This document shows positions 1 through 10,089 of a DNA stretch of 64,000 nucleotides, one piece after another. This DNA is from JAADHX01 sp964569385 (GTDB lineage: Bacteria; Actinomycetota; Acidimicrobiia; Acidimicrobiales; Poriferisodalaceae). The notes below the pieces were generated by a model. The model saw only the letters and a list, made by a program, of their open reading frames with translations. It ran no database searches and was not told the DNA's origin. The position numbers and the translations under genes were made by a program. Position 1 is the stretch's first letter. Each line of letters begins with the position of its first letter. The DNA lies in the NCBI GenBank assembly GCA_964569385.1, contig CAZMUM010000023.1, forward strand, positions 17,171-81,170. The letters run 5' to 3'.

Positions 1-2
1 CG

Positions 3-614
3 GTCATGGGGCCATCTGGTTCTGGTAAGTCGACCCTTATGCACTGTATGGCTGGCCTCGACGAACTAACCGGCGGCGAAGTTTGGATCGACGAAACCGA
101 GCTCGGACAGTTATCGCGACGCCAGCTCACTCTGATGCGCCGCGACAATGTCGGGTTCATATTCCAGGCCTACAACCTCGTACCAACGCTCAACGCCAAG
201 GAGAACATCCTGCTCCCGCAGATGCTCGCCGGTAGCGACATCGACGAAGCTTGGTTCGACGAGGTGATCGAAAAGGTTGGGCTGGCCGACCGCATGTCGC
301 ACAAACCCAACGAACTCTCGGGCGGCCAACAGCAGCGCGTGGCCGTGGCGAGAACGCTCGCATCGCGTCCGTTCTTGATCTTCGCCGACGAACCCACAGG
401 CAACCTCGATTCGCGGTCAGGCCAAGAGATCCTCGACTTCATGCGTCGTGCCGTTCGCGAGTACCTCCAGACCATCGTCATGGTCACCCACGACCCCAAC
501 GCCGCGGCCTATGCCGACCGAGTCGTGTTCTTGGCCGACGGCAAGGTCGTAGCCGATGTGGCCGATCCGAACGCCGACGAGATCCTCGAACACATCAAGT
601 TGCTGGGATCCTGA
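3..614 (+). CDS. ABC exporter ATP-binding protein (5' end missing)
   Basis: ATPase subunit of a MacB/LolD-type ABC exporter. The first visible residues are the Walker A motif (GPSGSGKST), which normally lies about 35-40 residues into such proteins, so the real start is upstream of the window. The signature LSGGQQQRVAVAR and Walker B FADEPTGNLD follow, then a D-loop and the switch His (VTHD). It should hydrolyse ATP on the cytoplasmic face to drive the permease encoded 3 bases downstream, the usual two-gene arrangement. The substrate cannot be read from sequence; lipoprotein, peptide or lipid export are the family's known roles. Family call is firm; substrate unknown. Confidence 0.93.
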   Translation, partial: VMGPSGSGKSTLMHCMAGLDELTGGEVWIDETELGQLSRRQLTLMRRDNVGFIFQAYNLVPTLNAKENILLPQMLAGSDIDEAWFDEVIEKVGLADRMSHKPNELSGGQQQRVAVARTLASRPFLIFADEPTGNLDSRSGQEILDFMRRAVREYLQTIVMVTHDPNAAAYADRVVFLADGKVVADVADPNADEILEHIKLLGS

Positions 615-617
615 GCC

Positions 618-3149
618 ATGTTCAGAGTCTCACTAAAGAGCATTCTCGGGCACAAGTTCCGATTTCTTCTGACGCTCGCCGCCGTCGTACTCGGCGTTGG
701 ATTTGTGGTGGCCAGCTTCGTTATCCGCGATGGGCTCAAGGAAACATTTAACAGTTTGTTCGAGGACATAAACGCCGAGACCGATGTTCAAGTACGGGGC
801 TTTGTCGACTTTTCTGAGTCAGACTTCCAAAGCGACCCGCTGATCGACGAATCACTCGTCGCCGCGGTGAGGTCCATTGACGGCGTCGCCGAAGCAATTG
901 CTGGAGCGGGGTTCGATGGCATCACGCCAGTCGGCCCCGACGGCGAACCACTCGCCTCATTGGGGCCTCCGATGCTTGGTTTCAACTACGTTGAGTCCGC
1001 CCTCACACCAACTCGGCTAGTCGAGGGCACCGCACCGCGACGTGGCGAGTTCACGATCGACATCGGCACCGCCGACCGAGAAGGATTCGTCGTTGGTGAG
1101 GCTTACGACGTCATCTTTCCGAATGGCCGCGAGACCTTCACACTTTCGGGTCTGGTGACTTTCGGCGAGGACAACGCCACCGTCGGCGCCGTCCTATCTC
1201 TCTACGAAACGAGCGAATTTCAGGAGCTAACCGACACCGTTGGCCGCATCCAGACCATCGCGATTCGCGCCGACTCCGGCGTGACTTCCAGCGAACTGGT
1301 AACTCGCATCCAAGCTGAACTGCCAGATGGGGTCGAGGCTGTCACATCCGCCACCGTCATCGAGGAAGACCAAGCCGACATCGGTCAGATCATCGACATT
1401 ATCGGTAACGCGATAACCGGGTTCGCCTTGGTTTCGCTCTTGGTGGCGTCGTTTCTGATCTCGAATATATTCAACATAACGATCGGCCAACGAGTCCGCG
1501 AATTGGCGCTGTTGCGGGCGATGGGGGCCACCACAACCCAGGTCCGGATTTCGGTGCTTACCGAAGCAGGCATCATCGGTCTCATTGCGGCCGTGCTCGG
1601 AATCGGCTTTGGAGCCGTCGTTGCACTGGCCATTCGGGCCATGCTCAACGCGGTCGGATTCGGGCTCCCAGAGTTCGGTATCAACATTTCAACCGGCACC
1701 ATCATCATCGCAGTTGTGATTGCCATTGGCGTAACTCTGCTGGCGAGCTTGCTGCCTGCGTTCCAGGCTGGGCGGGTGCCACCGGTCGCTGCGATGCACG
1801 ACGGCTACCAGCTACCGATACGCCGCAAGCCAAGACAAGTCCTTGGTGGGGCCATGACGAGCGTTGGAGCATTGCTGATGCTCATTGGCCTGTTCGGTAA
1901 CACTTCGGGGCTTGGGTTGATTGCCGTACTCGGAGGGGGGTCAGTGTTGATATTCGTCGGAATCACGACACTCAGCCCTCTGTTCGCCTCACCAGTGGTG
2001 CGAATAATCGGTTGGCCGCTGCGCAAGTTTGGTTTCACCGGCCGCCTTGCCCAAGAAAACAGCGCCGGATCGGCTCACAAGACCGCATCGGCGGCGGGAG
2101 CTTTGATGATCGGGCTCGCCTTGGTGGCCGCTGCGGGGGTCGTGGGTGCTTCGCTAAAACAATCGATCTCGAACACGCTCGATACCTCAATCCAGGCCGA
2201 CTTCTTTATCGGCGGGGGCGGACCTGGAACCGGCTTCGGGTCATCGTTGGCCCGAGATCTCCGCGCCACTGGCGAGTTCGACCAGGTTGCTGCATTCCGA
2301 TTTGGCAACATACGGGTTGCTGGTGAAACCAAAGATGTGTTCGCTACCAACTTCGATCAGCTCGATGGTCTCATCGACCCCGACGTTGTTAGTGGTTCGC
2401 TGTCCGATGCTGCTCCCACCAGCATCTTGTTGCATGAAGATCCAGCCTCCGACTTAGGCGTCAGCATCGGCGATCCAATCGTGGTTGAGTTCGCTTCGGG
2501 CGGCTCGACTGAGCTCACTGTTGCCGCGATCTATACCGATGCGCTCGTTCTGGGTAACTGGGTTATCGACATCGCGGTCTGGGACGAATACTTCAGCCTC
2601 GACAGCGACCTGTTTGTAGCGGCCAAGATCGCCGACGGCGTCGAAATCTCGGCTGCCCAGCAGGCTCTTGACGTAATCTCCGTCGAGTTCCCTCAGGTCG
2701 ACATCCAAGATCAGGCCGAGTTCCAGCAGAGCCAGGAGAACCAGGTCGACTCCTTACTAGCCGTCATCAACGTGATGCTCGGGTTTGCACTCATCATCGC
2801 GTTGTTGGGAATCGCTATCACCATGACGCTCGCAGTATTCGAACGCACCCGCGAGATTGGAATGCTCCGCGCCGTCGGAATGACAAAAGACCAGGCTCGC
2901 TTGATGATTATTGCCGAATCAATTCTGGTTGCCTTGTTTGGAGCTGTTCTGGGGTTGAGCGTGGGTGTTCTGTTTGGTTGGGCTGCGGTAACTGCAATTC
3001 CTGACTCGGTAGTCAACACCTTTGCGATTCCGTGGCTGTCGCTCATCTTCGCCTTGGTGATTTCAGCCATCAGTGGTGTCTTAGCCGGATTGTTCCCGGC
3101 GTGGCGCGCCGGTCGAATGAACGTGCTCGACGCGATCAGTCACCTGTGA
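618..3149 (+). CDS. FtsX-type ABC transporter permease (duplicated FtsX domain)
   Basis: An 843-residue membrane permease partnering the upstream ATPase. Hydrophobic segments lie near residues 17-38, 269-288, 326-344, 362-381, 410-458, 491-515, 716-740, 767-791 and 804-825. This gives two FtsX units, each with an extracytoplasmic domain (about 40-265 and 515-715). Both units carry the coupling-type motifs RELALLRAMGAT and REIGMLRAVGMT just after a membrane helix and end in PA.(Q/R)AGR. This is the long, double-FtsX form common in Actinobacteria and MacB-like mechanotransmission exporters. The stop codon lies inside the first unit of a 31-bp tandem repeat. Substrate unknown. Confidence 0.92.
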   Translation: MFRVSLKSILGHKFRFLLTLAAVVLGVGFVVASFVIRDGLKETFNSLFEDINAETDVQVRGFVDFSESDFQSDPLIDESLVAAVRSIDGVAEAIAGAGFDGITPVGPDGEPLASLGPPMLGFNYVESALTPTRLVEGTAPRRGEFTIDIGTADREGFVVGEAYDVIFPNGRETFTLSGLVTFGEDNATVGAVLSLYETSEFQELTDTVGRIQTIAIRADSGVTSSELVTRIQAELPDGVEAVTSATVIEEDQADIGQIIDIIGNAITGFALVSLLVASFLISNIFNITIGQRVRELALLRAMGATTTQVRISVLTEAGIIGLIAAVLGIGFGAVVALAIRAMLNAVGFGLPEFGINISTGTIIIAVVIAIGVTLLASLLPAFQAGRVPPVAAMHDGYQLPIRRKPRQVLGGAMTSVGALLMLIGLFGNTSGLGLIAVLGGGSVLIFVGITTLSPLFASPVVRIIGWPLRKFGFTGRLAQENSAGSAHKTASAAGALMIGLALVAAAGVVGASLKQSISNTLDTSIQADFFIGGGGPGTGFGSSLARDLRATGEFDQVAAFRFGNIRVAGETKDVFATNFDQLDGLIDPDVVSGSLSDAAPTSILLHEDPASDLGVSIGDPIVVEFASGGSTELTVAAIYTDALVLGNWVIDIAVWDEYFSLDSDLFVAAKIADGVEISAAQQALDVISVEFPQVDIQDQAEFQQSQENQVDSLLAVINVMLGFALIIALLGIAITMTLAVFERTREIGMLRAVGMTKDQARLMIIAESILVALFGAVLGLSVGVLFGWAAVTAIPDSVVNTFAIPWLSLIFALVISAISGVLAGLFPAWRAGRMNVLDAISHL

Positions 3150-3211
3150 GCCCGACAGCACACCGATCAGTCACCTGTGAGCCCAACAACACAGCGATCA
3201 GTAACCCGTGA
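3133..3211 (+). repeat. 31-bp tandem repeat, about 2.5 copies
   Basis: Copies start at 3133, 3164 and 3195, each beginning CGATCAGT. Copies 1 and 2 match at 28 of 31 positions; the third matches only over its first 17 or so bases. Copy 1 overlaps the last codons and stop of the ABC permease, so the permease tail has been duplicated into the intergenic space before the PPOX-fold gene. No strong hairpin is evident. Confidence 0.85.
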
Positions 3212-3222
3212 TGGGCTGATTC

Positions 3223-3615
3223 ATGGCCCTTGATCCCCTGAACCTGGCCGACGATGTTTTGGCGTTCCTGGCAGAACGGCATTTGGCAACGCTCTCGATC
3301 GTCAGACCAGATGGAACCGTTCATGTCACACCGGTCGGTTTCACCTGGGACAACGAAGCGCAGTTAGTGAGGGTCATCACTTGGACTGGTTCGAAGAAGG
3401 CCAGGCTTATCGCCGCGAACAGCGGGCCTGTCGCGGTTAGCCAAGTCGACGGTGGGCGTTGGCTCACCGTCGAGGGAACAGCAACGCTGACCACCGAGCC
3501 CGAAGCGTGCCTTTCTGGCACAACTAGGTATGCCGAACGGTATCGCCAGCCTGGGAGCCGCGCTGACCGAGCCGTGATCGAGATCGCGGTCACCAACGTG
3601 ATGGGTCGGGCCTAG
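3223..3615 (+). CDS. PPOX-class (split beta-barrel) flavin/F420-dependent protein
   Basis: A 130-residue single-domain protein of the pyridoxamine-5'-phosphate-oxidase-like fold. Visible family features are the N-terminal helix plus strand FLAERHLATLSIVRPDG, the strand VTPVGFTWD, a turn with the TGSKKARLI-like basic patch used to bind flavin or F420 phosphate, and the strand VAVSQVDGGRWLTVEGTA. Actinobacterial members of this size usually bind F420 or FMN/haem-derived tetrapyrroles. The substrate cannot be assigned. It follows the ABC permease on the same strand after the tandem repeat. No clear ribosome site or leaderless box precedes the ATG. Confidence 0.75.
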   Translation: MALDPLNLADDVLAFLAERHLATLSIVRPDGTVHVTPVGFTWDNEAQLVRVITWTGSKKARLIAANSGPVAVSQVDGGRWLTVEGTATLTTEPEACLSGTTRYAERYRQPGSRADRAVIEIAVTNVMGRA

Positions 3616-3666
3616 CCAAAGGTCAACATGCTGGTCGAACAATAAGACGTGGAGTGAGCAACAACC

Positions 3667-4425
3667 TTAAGTAGGGCTCTGCTGGGCTCGGTGCCGGGTG
3701 GTGTGGCGCTGTCTCGATGACACGTTGACGGGATGCCTCGCAGCATCGTGGATCAACAAACGCACGAACGCATCGGGCAGCAGTCGCGCCACCGGTCCGT
3801 CTGGGATCGGGGTGCCGTCGTCGAGAGTGTTGCCGTCGCCCCTCACGTGAACAATGACCTCGTAGTCGGGTCTACGGCTCGTTCCGTCGGCCAGTAGGGC
3901 CCCGAGGGCATCGGCTCGACGGTTGGCGACCGCGGGCCACGTCCCGTCGGGGTTCTTTGTGAGTCTGCTGCGCATCATCTGGGTGTCGATAGCGGCTTGG
4001 ATAGTGCCAGCCACTAGCGGTGTGAACCGCATTGTTGCGGTAATGGTGCCGTCTGGTTCGTTGCGCCAGCGCACACTTCGCGATGCATGCTGGCGAGCTT
4101 CAACAACATCGGACAGTTCGTTTCGAATCGACCAGGCCGCGAGTGCCTTACCAATGTGGTCCGCCGGTGTCGTCTCCGCGATCTTCAACAGCTCGGCCTC
4201 ATTCTCGGGAGTCGCGATGCGAGTGATGGCTCGCACCTTCGCGAACGTCAACCGGCCACCAAGATCAATCAACGAAGAAGCACGCTCACGCTCGACACCC
4301 AACCCACCGTGGTCGAAACGGCTCGTCTGGCGGCCGCGATGCATCGACTGAAATTGTGAAGCTGACTGTGGGCTGGTTTGCAGCATGGTTATCCCCCGAA
4401 GGAACGAATCATCTCTCTTGATCAA
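3667..4425 (-). pseudogene. 13E12/DUF222 repeat-family protein, truncated (no HNH domain)
   Basis: The middle of this frame matches the DUF222 (13E12 repeat) family, notably LTFAKVRAITRIATPENEAE followed by the helical region and the VHV strand. Full-length members are about 350-500 residues and end with an HNH nuclease after a conserved (S/N)SRxRHxTR stretch. Here the frame stops just after SSRQRHTTRHRAQQ, so the HNH half is absent, and the usual N-terminal 80-100 residues are also missing. The first 40 residues look like read-in from non-homologous sequence. I read it as a decayed copy of a mobile-like actinobacterial repeat family; expression is doubtful. Confidence 0.7.
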
Positions 4426-4642
4426 CGGAGGAAGTCGATTGCACCGGTCGTGCTGTAGGCACGACTATACGGAGGGGATGGGACAGCTAACTTCAAAGCC
4501 GTTTCGCCACTCTCAGTTCCAGAATCGGCCAATCCCGGGCCGATTGTCACTTAGGCGGTGCAACCGCGGACGCACCGCGCAAAGCGATTACTCAGTTCTT
4601 GTCCGGCCAGCTGAGCTCGCCTTTCGTCAGACCTCGGCGTGG

Positions 4643-7600
4643 CTAGGGCCTGTATGTAGGGCCCTTGTATCCAGGGGAAAATCCAGCTTCGATCAGCGCA
4701 TCCGCGAGCGGTGTACCCATCGATGGTTCGCCATCGATCTTGGCAATTTCAAGCCCACGAATACGACCCGACCTCACCAAGTTCATCAGCGGGTCGATCC
4801 AGGCATCGATCAATTCGAACGTGGCGTCGAACGTGGCAAGGGATCTGGCTCCCCTCTCAATGAACAACACCGCTTCGCCGTCAACGAGGACAACGTGGGC
4901 ACCAGCCGATCGTGATGGCCGACCCGCGGACGCTGGCCACGGAAGAGTTCCGCCATATGGTTGAGCTGGGTCCATGGCCGACAGAACAACCACTTGTTGA
5001 TCGCCTGGTTCTCGATGTTCTCGAAGGAGATCGACCGCTCCCGGCGAAGCAAATTGCGCTCCGCCGAGTCCGGCCACGAAGTAACCCCGCCGAACCTGGC
5101 CCCTGTCTTCGAGAGCCCGCAGCACCGGGTATACCCCGGCGAACCCTCCACGAACTCCGTCGGCCAAGGCACCCTCCCTGGTCAGAACTCCATGGCGCTC
5201 GATTAGCTGAAGCGCTTGAAAGTGCGATCGTTCGGTCGGGGTGGGCATCTTTGCAAAGAGGTGGTTGGTGGATGACCATCGACCAGCCGCTGATGGTGGC
5301 CCAACGCGGTGCAGCTGTCCTGGTCGGGGCCTGCGCTGACGGCGAGGGCCCTTCCTCTTGAACGTCGCCGCAAGCATGGCCCGTACAGGCGCAAAGGTGT
5401 CGTTCGTAACTTCGCCGGCCCACACGAGATCCCACAGTGCAGTGAGAACAGCGGCCTCGTCTGGCATGCCAGAGTTCGAGAATATCTCAGGCCAAAACGA
5501 CGCACCTCGATTGGCAAGTTGTTCGCGTATAGCCAGATGAACCGGCTCGGTGAGGGCGATGTCCGCCACGTCTGGCGGATCGAGCAACAGCCCCGCCTGA
5601 TCGCGGAAGCACAATCGCAAACGTCCGTCGCTTGAGCCAAGCCCGCCTGCGCCCGTCCAGACCACCTCTCCAGAGGCAAGGACGGCATCGAGGTCTGCCG
5701 GCGTGTAACGCTCGATCCGCGAGGGAAGGACATCGGCTTCGAGCACCGAAGCGGCAATCGAAGCACCTTGCAACTGGACCAAGGTCTGGTTGAGGGCATC
5801 GATGCCTCGCCGGGGTCGGTCGATGCCATGCCAGCGAGGCATGAACCGAGCCAGCGCATCGGGGTCGACGGGCTCGACCTCACGCCGCAGGGCCGCTAGC
5901 GATCGACGACGCAGGCTACGAAGAACATCAACATCGCACCACTCGCGCTCGCGTCCTTCTGGCCGGAATTCGCCATGCGTTAGACGACCGAGGACGGCCA
6001 GTCTTTGGGCCGCCTCACGGACCCGATCGATCGGAACACTCCACCGCCGCGCCGGATCGGCCGGAACGAACGGCCCGTGAGTTCTTGCGTACTTAGCGAG
6101 TAGATCGCCCAGCGGATCGGCAACCGGATCGGTGAACACCGTCGGTAACCCAACAGGCAGGGCACAACCGAACGCGTCGCGGTAGCGGGCCGCGTCCTCG
6201 GCGGCGACCCAGCGGGATTCGCCACCGAGCGACACCTCGACCACCCGGCGCTGCTCGACTAGATCTTGGAGTGCGTCAGCCGGAGCGAATTCGGAGCGAC
6301 CCACCAACTCAGCGCTGGAAAGGTCGCCAAGGCGGCGCAACAGATCGGTTAGTTCGTCGGCGTCGCGCGCCCGCCTGCCATCGACCAAACACTGGAGTTC
6401 GAGTTCGAGGTCGGCCAAGACGCCGGGGTCGATTAGCTCGCGCAGTTCTTCGGCGCCGAGCAGGTCGCGCAGCAGATCGCGGTCGAGGGACAGAGCCGTA
6501 GCTCGTCGCTCGGCCAGAGGCGCGTCGCCGTCGTACATGAAAGTAGCGACCCAGTTAAAGAGCAACGATTGAGCCATCGGCGAAGCACCGTCGGTATCGA
6601 CTGGAACCATACGAATCTTCCGACGGCCCAAATCTCTGAGCAGATCGCGCAACGCGGGCACGTCGAACACTTGCTGAAGGCACTCGCGCGAGGTCTCCAA
6701 CAACATGGGAAATGATGGGTACCGACTCGCTACTTGAAGCAAGTTCGCGGCCCGCTGTCGTTGCTGCCACAACGGTGTGCGTCGGCCCGGATAACGCCGT
6801 GGCAACAGCAACGCCCGACCGGCGATCTCTCTGAATCGCGACGCAAACATCGCGGTGCCAGGCAGTTGGGCCATTATGAGATCTTCGATCTCGTCCGGAT
6901 CGAGCATTAGGTCGTCGACAGGAATGCGGTCCTCGGTCTCTGGCAGCCGAAGCACAATCCCGTCGTCGCTCCACATGGTGTCGACCCGAAGTTCGAACCG
7001 CTCTTCAAGCCTGGCCTGAAGCGCCACAGCCCAGGGCGCGTGCACTCTCGCTCCGAACGGCGTGAGAATACACACCCGCCAGTCGCCGATCTCGTCGCGG
7101 AAGCGCTCGACGACGATGGTGCGATCGTCGGGCACCACACCAGTGGCGGAACGTTGTTCGTCGAGGTACCGCAACAAATTGATAGCGGCCCGGTCGTCGA
7201 GACCACTGCGGTCACGCAGTTTGGTTATCAGACCAGCTAGATCTCCAGTCGCCAAGGCGCCGTCGACATCGGCTGGGAGTTCGTCGAGTACCTCGCGCGT
7301 GTAAACCCCGATGGCTTGACCAAGTTCGAGGGGGCGACCTGGACCGTCGCCATGCCAGAAGGGCATCTTGCCCGGCTGGCCCGGAGCCGGCGTTACAACC
7401 ACACGGTCGTGGGTTGTTTCTTCGATACGCCAGGTGGATGCACCGAGCAGAAAGTTCTCACCAACACGCGACTCATAAACCATCTCTTCGTCGAGTTCGC
7501 CAACGCGCTTGCCGTCGGGCAGATGGACCCCGTATAAGCCCCGATCGGGGATAGTTCCCGCATTCGTTACGGCCAAACGGCCCGATCCCTGACGGCCTCG

Positions 7601-9127
7601 AACAGTGCCAGCGACTCGGTCCCAAACAATGCGCGGCCTGAGTTCGGAGAACTCGTCGCTTGGGTAGCGACCTGAGAGCATGTCGAGGACCGCGTGATAC
7701 GCGTCTTCAGACAACTCGGCATAGGGCGCCGCCTGGCGTATTAGCGCCAACAAGTCGTCCGTAGTTCGCTCTTCAATCGAGGTGATCGCCACGATGTGCT
7801 GAGCCAGAACGTCGAGTGGATTTCGCGGATATCGGGTGCTTTCGACTTTGCCTGCCCTCATCCGTTCGACCACGACTGCGGCTTCGAGAACATCGCCGCG
7901 GTGTTTAGGAAAAATCTTGCCAACGCTAGGGGCGCCAACCTGATGCCCAGCACGACCAATGCGTTGAAGTCCGCTCGAAACCGACGAAGGCGACTCGACT
8001 TGGATGACAAGATCGACAGCGCCCATATCGATACCCAGTTCAAGCGAACTAGTGGCAACCAGAGCGCGTAACCCGCCGCTCTTCAGCTCGTCCTCGATCT
8101 GGAGCCGTTGCTCACGACTGAGCGAACCATGATGGGCCTTGACCAACTCCTCGCCCTCGTTTGGGCTGGTTCCATCGAAGCCGTCACCACGATTGGTGCC
8201 CTGTATATGCAGTTCGTTCAGACGGCTAGACAAACGTTCGGCGAGTCGCCTGGCGTTGACGAAAATGAGCGTTGATCGATGTTCGAGTATCAACTCGAGC
8301 AAACGCGGGTGCACCGACGGCCAGATCGAGTTTCGGGGCGATTCATCGCCCAAGTTGGCGCCCAAGGCTGGTTCGGCCATGTCGTCGACCGGAACGATCA
8401 CTTCGATCTCTAGTGTTTTGGTTGACCCGACATCGACGATGGCCACGTCGCGTTGGCCGCCGCCCTCGCTGGCGCCGCGCTGACCACCGAGGAAGCGGGC
8501 GATCTCGTCGAGCGGACGTTGTGTAGCTGACAGTGCAATACGTTGCGGTGCCTGGTGGGTGATCTCTTCGAGACGCTCAAGCGACAACGCCAAGTGAGTG
8601 CCGCGTTTGGTAGCCGCCACGGAGTGGATCTCGTCGATGATGACGCATTCGACGCTACGAAGTGACTCACGAGCCTTCGATGTCAGCATCAGGTAGAGCG
8701 ACTCTGGAGTGGTGATCAAAATGTCTGGCGGGTTACGAACAAGCTTGCGCCGCACATCGGGAGGAGTATCGCCGCTGCGTATACCGACTGTGGGTTCGTG
8801 GACGGTCTCGCCCATTCGTTCGGCCGCCAAGCTGATGCCTCTAAGCGGGGCGCGAAGGTTCTTCTCGACGTCGACGGCCAAGGCTCGCAACGGCGAGATG
8901 TATAGCACCCGACACCGGTCGGCCTTTTCGGGAACAGCCGATGTCATGACCTTGTCGATTCCCCAAAGGAACGCCGCCAGGGTCTTGCCGGAACCCGTTG
9001 GGGCCAGGATCAGCGAGTGACGGCCTTGCGAAATTGCTTCCCAGCCTTGAGCTTGAGCCTTGGTCGGTTCTGGAAAGGTCAGCTCGAACCATTCGCGCAC
9101 CACCGGCGAGAACTGATCCATGACCAT
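4643..9127 (-). CDS. lhr: Lhr-type ATP-dependent helicase
   Basis: A 1494-residue superfamily 2 DNA helicase, the size of full-length bacterial Lhr. Walker A APTGSGKT is at residues 42-49, DEIH box at 165-168 and motif III SAT near 197. The second RecA lobe (STLIFVNARR; HHGSLSREQR; LVATSSLELGIDMG; QRIGRAGH) is followed by the winged-helix and long C-terminal region typical of Lhr. Lhr translocates on single-stranded DNA and is linked to repair; mycobacterial lhr is DNA-damage inducible. The start at 9127 is supported by a TAGGCT box 6 bases upstream; an alternative ATG is two codons in. It is divergent from the CobW gene. Confidence 0.94.
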   Translation of the reverse strand: MVMDQFSPVVREWFELTFPEPTKAQAQGWEAISQGRHSLILAPTGSGKTLAAFLWGIDKVMTSAVPEKADRCRVLYISPLRALAVDVEKNLRAPLRGISLAAERMGETVHEPTVGIRSGDTPPDVRRKLVRNPPDILITTPESLYLMLTSKARESLRSVECVIIDEIHSVAATKRGTHLALSLERLEEITHQAPQRIALSATQRPLDEIARFLGGQRGASEGGGQRDVAIVDVGSTKTLEIEVIVPVDDMAEPALGANLGDESPRNSIWPSVHPRLLELILEHRSTLIFVNARRLAERLSSRLNELHIQGTNRGDGFDGTSPNEGEELVKAHHGSLSREQRLQIEDELKSGGLRALVATSSLELGIDMGAVDLVIQVESPSSVSSGLQRIGRAGHQVGAPSVGKIFPKHRGDVLEAAVVVERMRAGKVESTRYPRNPLDVLAQHIVAITSIEERTTDDLLALIRQAAPYAELSEDAYHAVLDMLSGRYPSDEFSELRPRIVWDRVAGTVRGRQGSGRLAVTNAGTIPDRGLYGVHLPDGKRVGELDEEMVYESRVGENFLLGASTWRIEETTHDRVVVTPAPGQPGKMPFWHGDGPGRPLELGQAIGVYTREVLDELPADVDGALATGDLAGLITKLRDRSGLDDRAAINLLRYLDEQRSATGVVPDDRTIVVERFRDEIGDWRVCILTPFGARVHAPWAVALQARLEERFELRVDTMWSDDGIVLRLPETEDRIPVDDLMLDPDEIEDLIMAQLPGTAMFASRFREIAGRALLLPRRYPGRRTPLWQQRQRAANLLQVASRYPSFPMLLETSRECLQQVFDVPALRDLLRDLGRRKIRMVPVDTDGASPMAQSLLFNWVATFMYDGDAPLAERRATALSLDRDLLRDLLGAEELRELIDPGVLADLELELQCLVDGRRARDADELTDLLRRLGDLSSAELVGRSEFAPADALQDLVEQRRVVEVSLGGESRWVAAEDAARYRDAFGCALPVGLPTVFTDPVADPLGDLLAKYARTHGPFVPADPARRWSVPIDRVREAAQRLAVLGRLTHGEFRPEGREREWCDVDVLRSLRRRSLAALRREVEPVDPDALARFMPRWHGIDRPRRGIDALNQTLVQLQGASIAASVLEADVLPSRIERYTPADLDAVLASGEVVWTGAGGLGSSDGRLRLCFRDQAGLLLDPPDVADIALTEPVHLAIREQLANRGASFWPEIFSNSGMPDEAAVLTALWDLVWAGEVTNDTFAPVRAMLAATFKRKGPRRQRRPRPGQLHRVGPPSAAGRWSSTNHLFAKMPTPTERSHFQALQLIERHGVLTREGALADGVRGGFAGVYPVLRALEDRGQVRRGYFVAGLGGAQFASPGAVDLLREHREPGDQQVVVLSAMDPAQPYGGTLPWPASAGRPSRSAGAHVVLVDGEAVLFIERGARSLATFDATFELIDAWIDPLMNLVRSGRIRGLEIAKIDGEPSMGTPLADALIEAGFSPGYKGPTYRP

Positions 9128-9133
9128 CGTTGC

Positions 9134-9139
9134 AGCCTA
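9134..9139 (-). promoter_or_regulatory. -10 box of lhr (leaderless)
   Basis: TAGGCT, followed by a 6-base spacer and the ATG at 9127. Fits the TAnnnT-N6/7-start pattern seen repeatedly in this window. Confidence 0.6.
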
Positions 9140-9174
9140 CGAACCCCATGGGACAACACAGTTCGGATCGGCGA

Positions 9175-9180
9175 TAGCGT
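9175..9180 (+). promoter_or_regulatory. -10 box of CobW-family gene (leaderless)
   Basis: TAGCGT with a 6-base spacer before the GTG at 9187. It sets the start codon of the GTPase, which has no purine-rich ribosome site. Confidence 0.6.
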
Positions 9181-9186
9181 CGCCCG

Positions 9187-10089
9187 GTGGCTCGATACGA
9201 GGAACCAGAGTTTCTACCTTGGGAGGGAAGACGAGTCCCGCTTACGTTTGTGGCTGGGTACCTCGGTTCTGGCAAGACGACCCTCATCAACGAGGTACTG
9301 GCCAGCGCCGACCGGCCCATCGCCGTCTTTGTGAACGACGTGGGCGAGATCAACCTCGACGCCAGGCTCATCAAACGTCGTCACGGCGACACCATCGAGC
9401 TAACCGACGGCTGCGTTTGTTGTTCGTTGAGCGAAGGTTTCGGCGCCGCGTTCGATCAACTCCGAGCTCGTGCCGTCCCGCCGGACCATCTGATCGTGGA
9501 GTTAAGCGGTGTCGCCGACCCTGGTCGGGTGTTGCCGTGGGGGCGTTCCGCTGGCTTCCGTCTCGATGGCGTTATCACGATGGTGGACGCAGAGCACTTC
9601 CAGGCTCGCCTGGCCGATCCTGCGACTGCACACATCGTGACCACCCAGGTCGAAGCAGCCGACATCGCGATAGTGACGAAGACCGGGCAGGTCGATCGTC
9701 GTATTGCTACCGAGGTCGTCGCAGTTGTTGAGCAGCTAACGACGGCGGTGCCAATCGTGACGTCGGAGTCGAGCGCCGCGGCCAGTCTGCTGAGTCTCGG
9801 ATCCAGACATGGTGCCGGTACAACAGCACTACCCGAACCGACTTTGTTCGACCAACACTCGACCGAGCTGCTGCCATTGCCGAACCCAATCAGTATCGAC
9901 GACCTCAACCAGTTGCTCGACACCTTGCCACCCAGCACCGTTAGAGCCAAAGGAATCGCCGCCGACCCGACTGGCACCCGCTGGTTGATTCAAGTCGTCG
10001 GCGTCAGGCGATCGATCACCAACCTGCCCGCCGCCGAGAATGAGCCGCCCACCGATCTAGTGGTCATAACCTTGCCGGCTAATCCGTAA
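9187..10089 (+). CDS. CobW/COG0523-family GTPase (metallochaperone)
   Basis: A 300-residue G3E-family P-loop GTPase. Walker A GYLGSGKTT lies at residues 24-32, the metal-binding GCVCC (CxCC) motif at 75-79, a Walker B-like VELSGVADPG near 116 and a base-recognition TKTG (instead of the usual NKxD) near 158. COG0523 proteins insert or deliver transition metals, often Zn or Co, to client enzymes using GTP hydrolysis. The C-terminal CobW domain (residues about 235-300) is shorter than in YjiA/CobW. No client gene or Zur box is visible nearby. Its end overlaps the convergent lipoprotein gene by 11 bases. Confidence 0.88.
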   Translation: MARYEEPEFLPWEGRRVPLTFVAGYLGSGKTTLINEVLASADRPIAVFVNDVGEINLDARLIKRRHGDTIELTDGCVCCSLSEGFGAAFDQLRARAVPPDHLIVELSGVADPGRVLPWGRSAGFRLDGVITMVDAEHFQARLADPATAHIVTTQVEAADIAIVTKTGQVDRRIATEVVAVVEQLTTAVPIVTSESSAAASLLSLGSRHGAGTTALPEPTLFDQHSTELLPLPNPISIDDLNQLLDTLPPSTVRAKGIAADPTGTRWLIQVVGVRRSITNLPAAENEPPTDLVVITLPANP

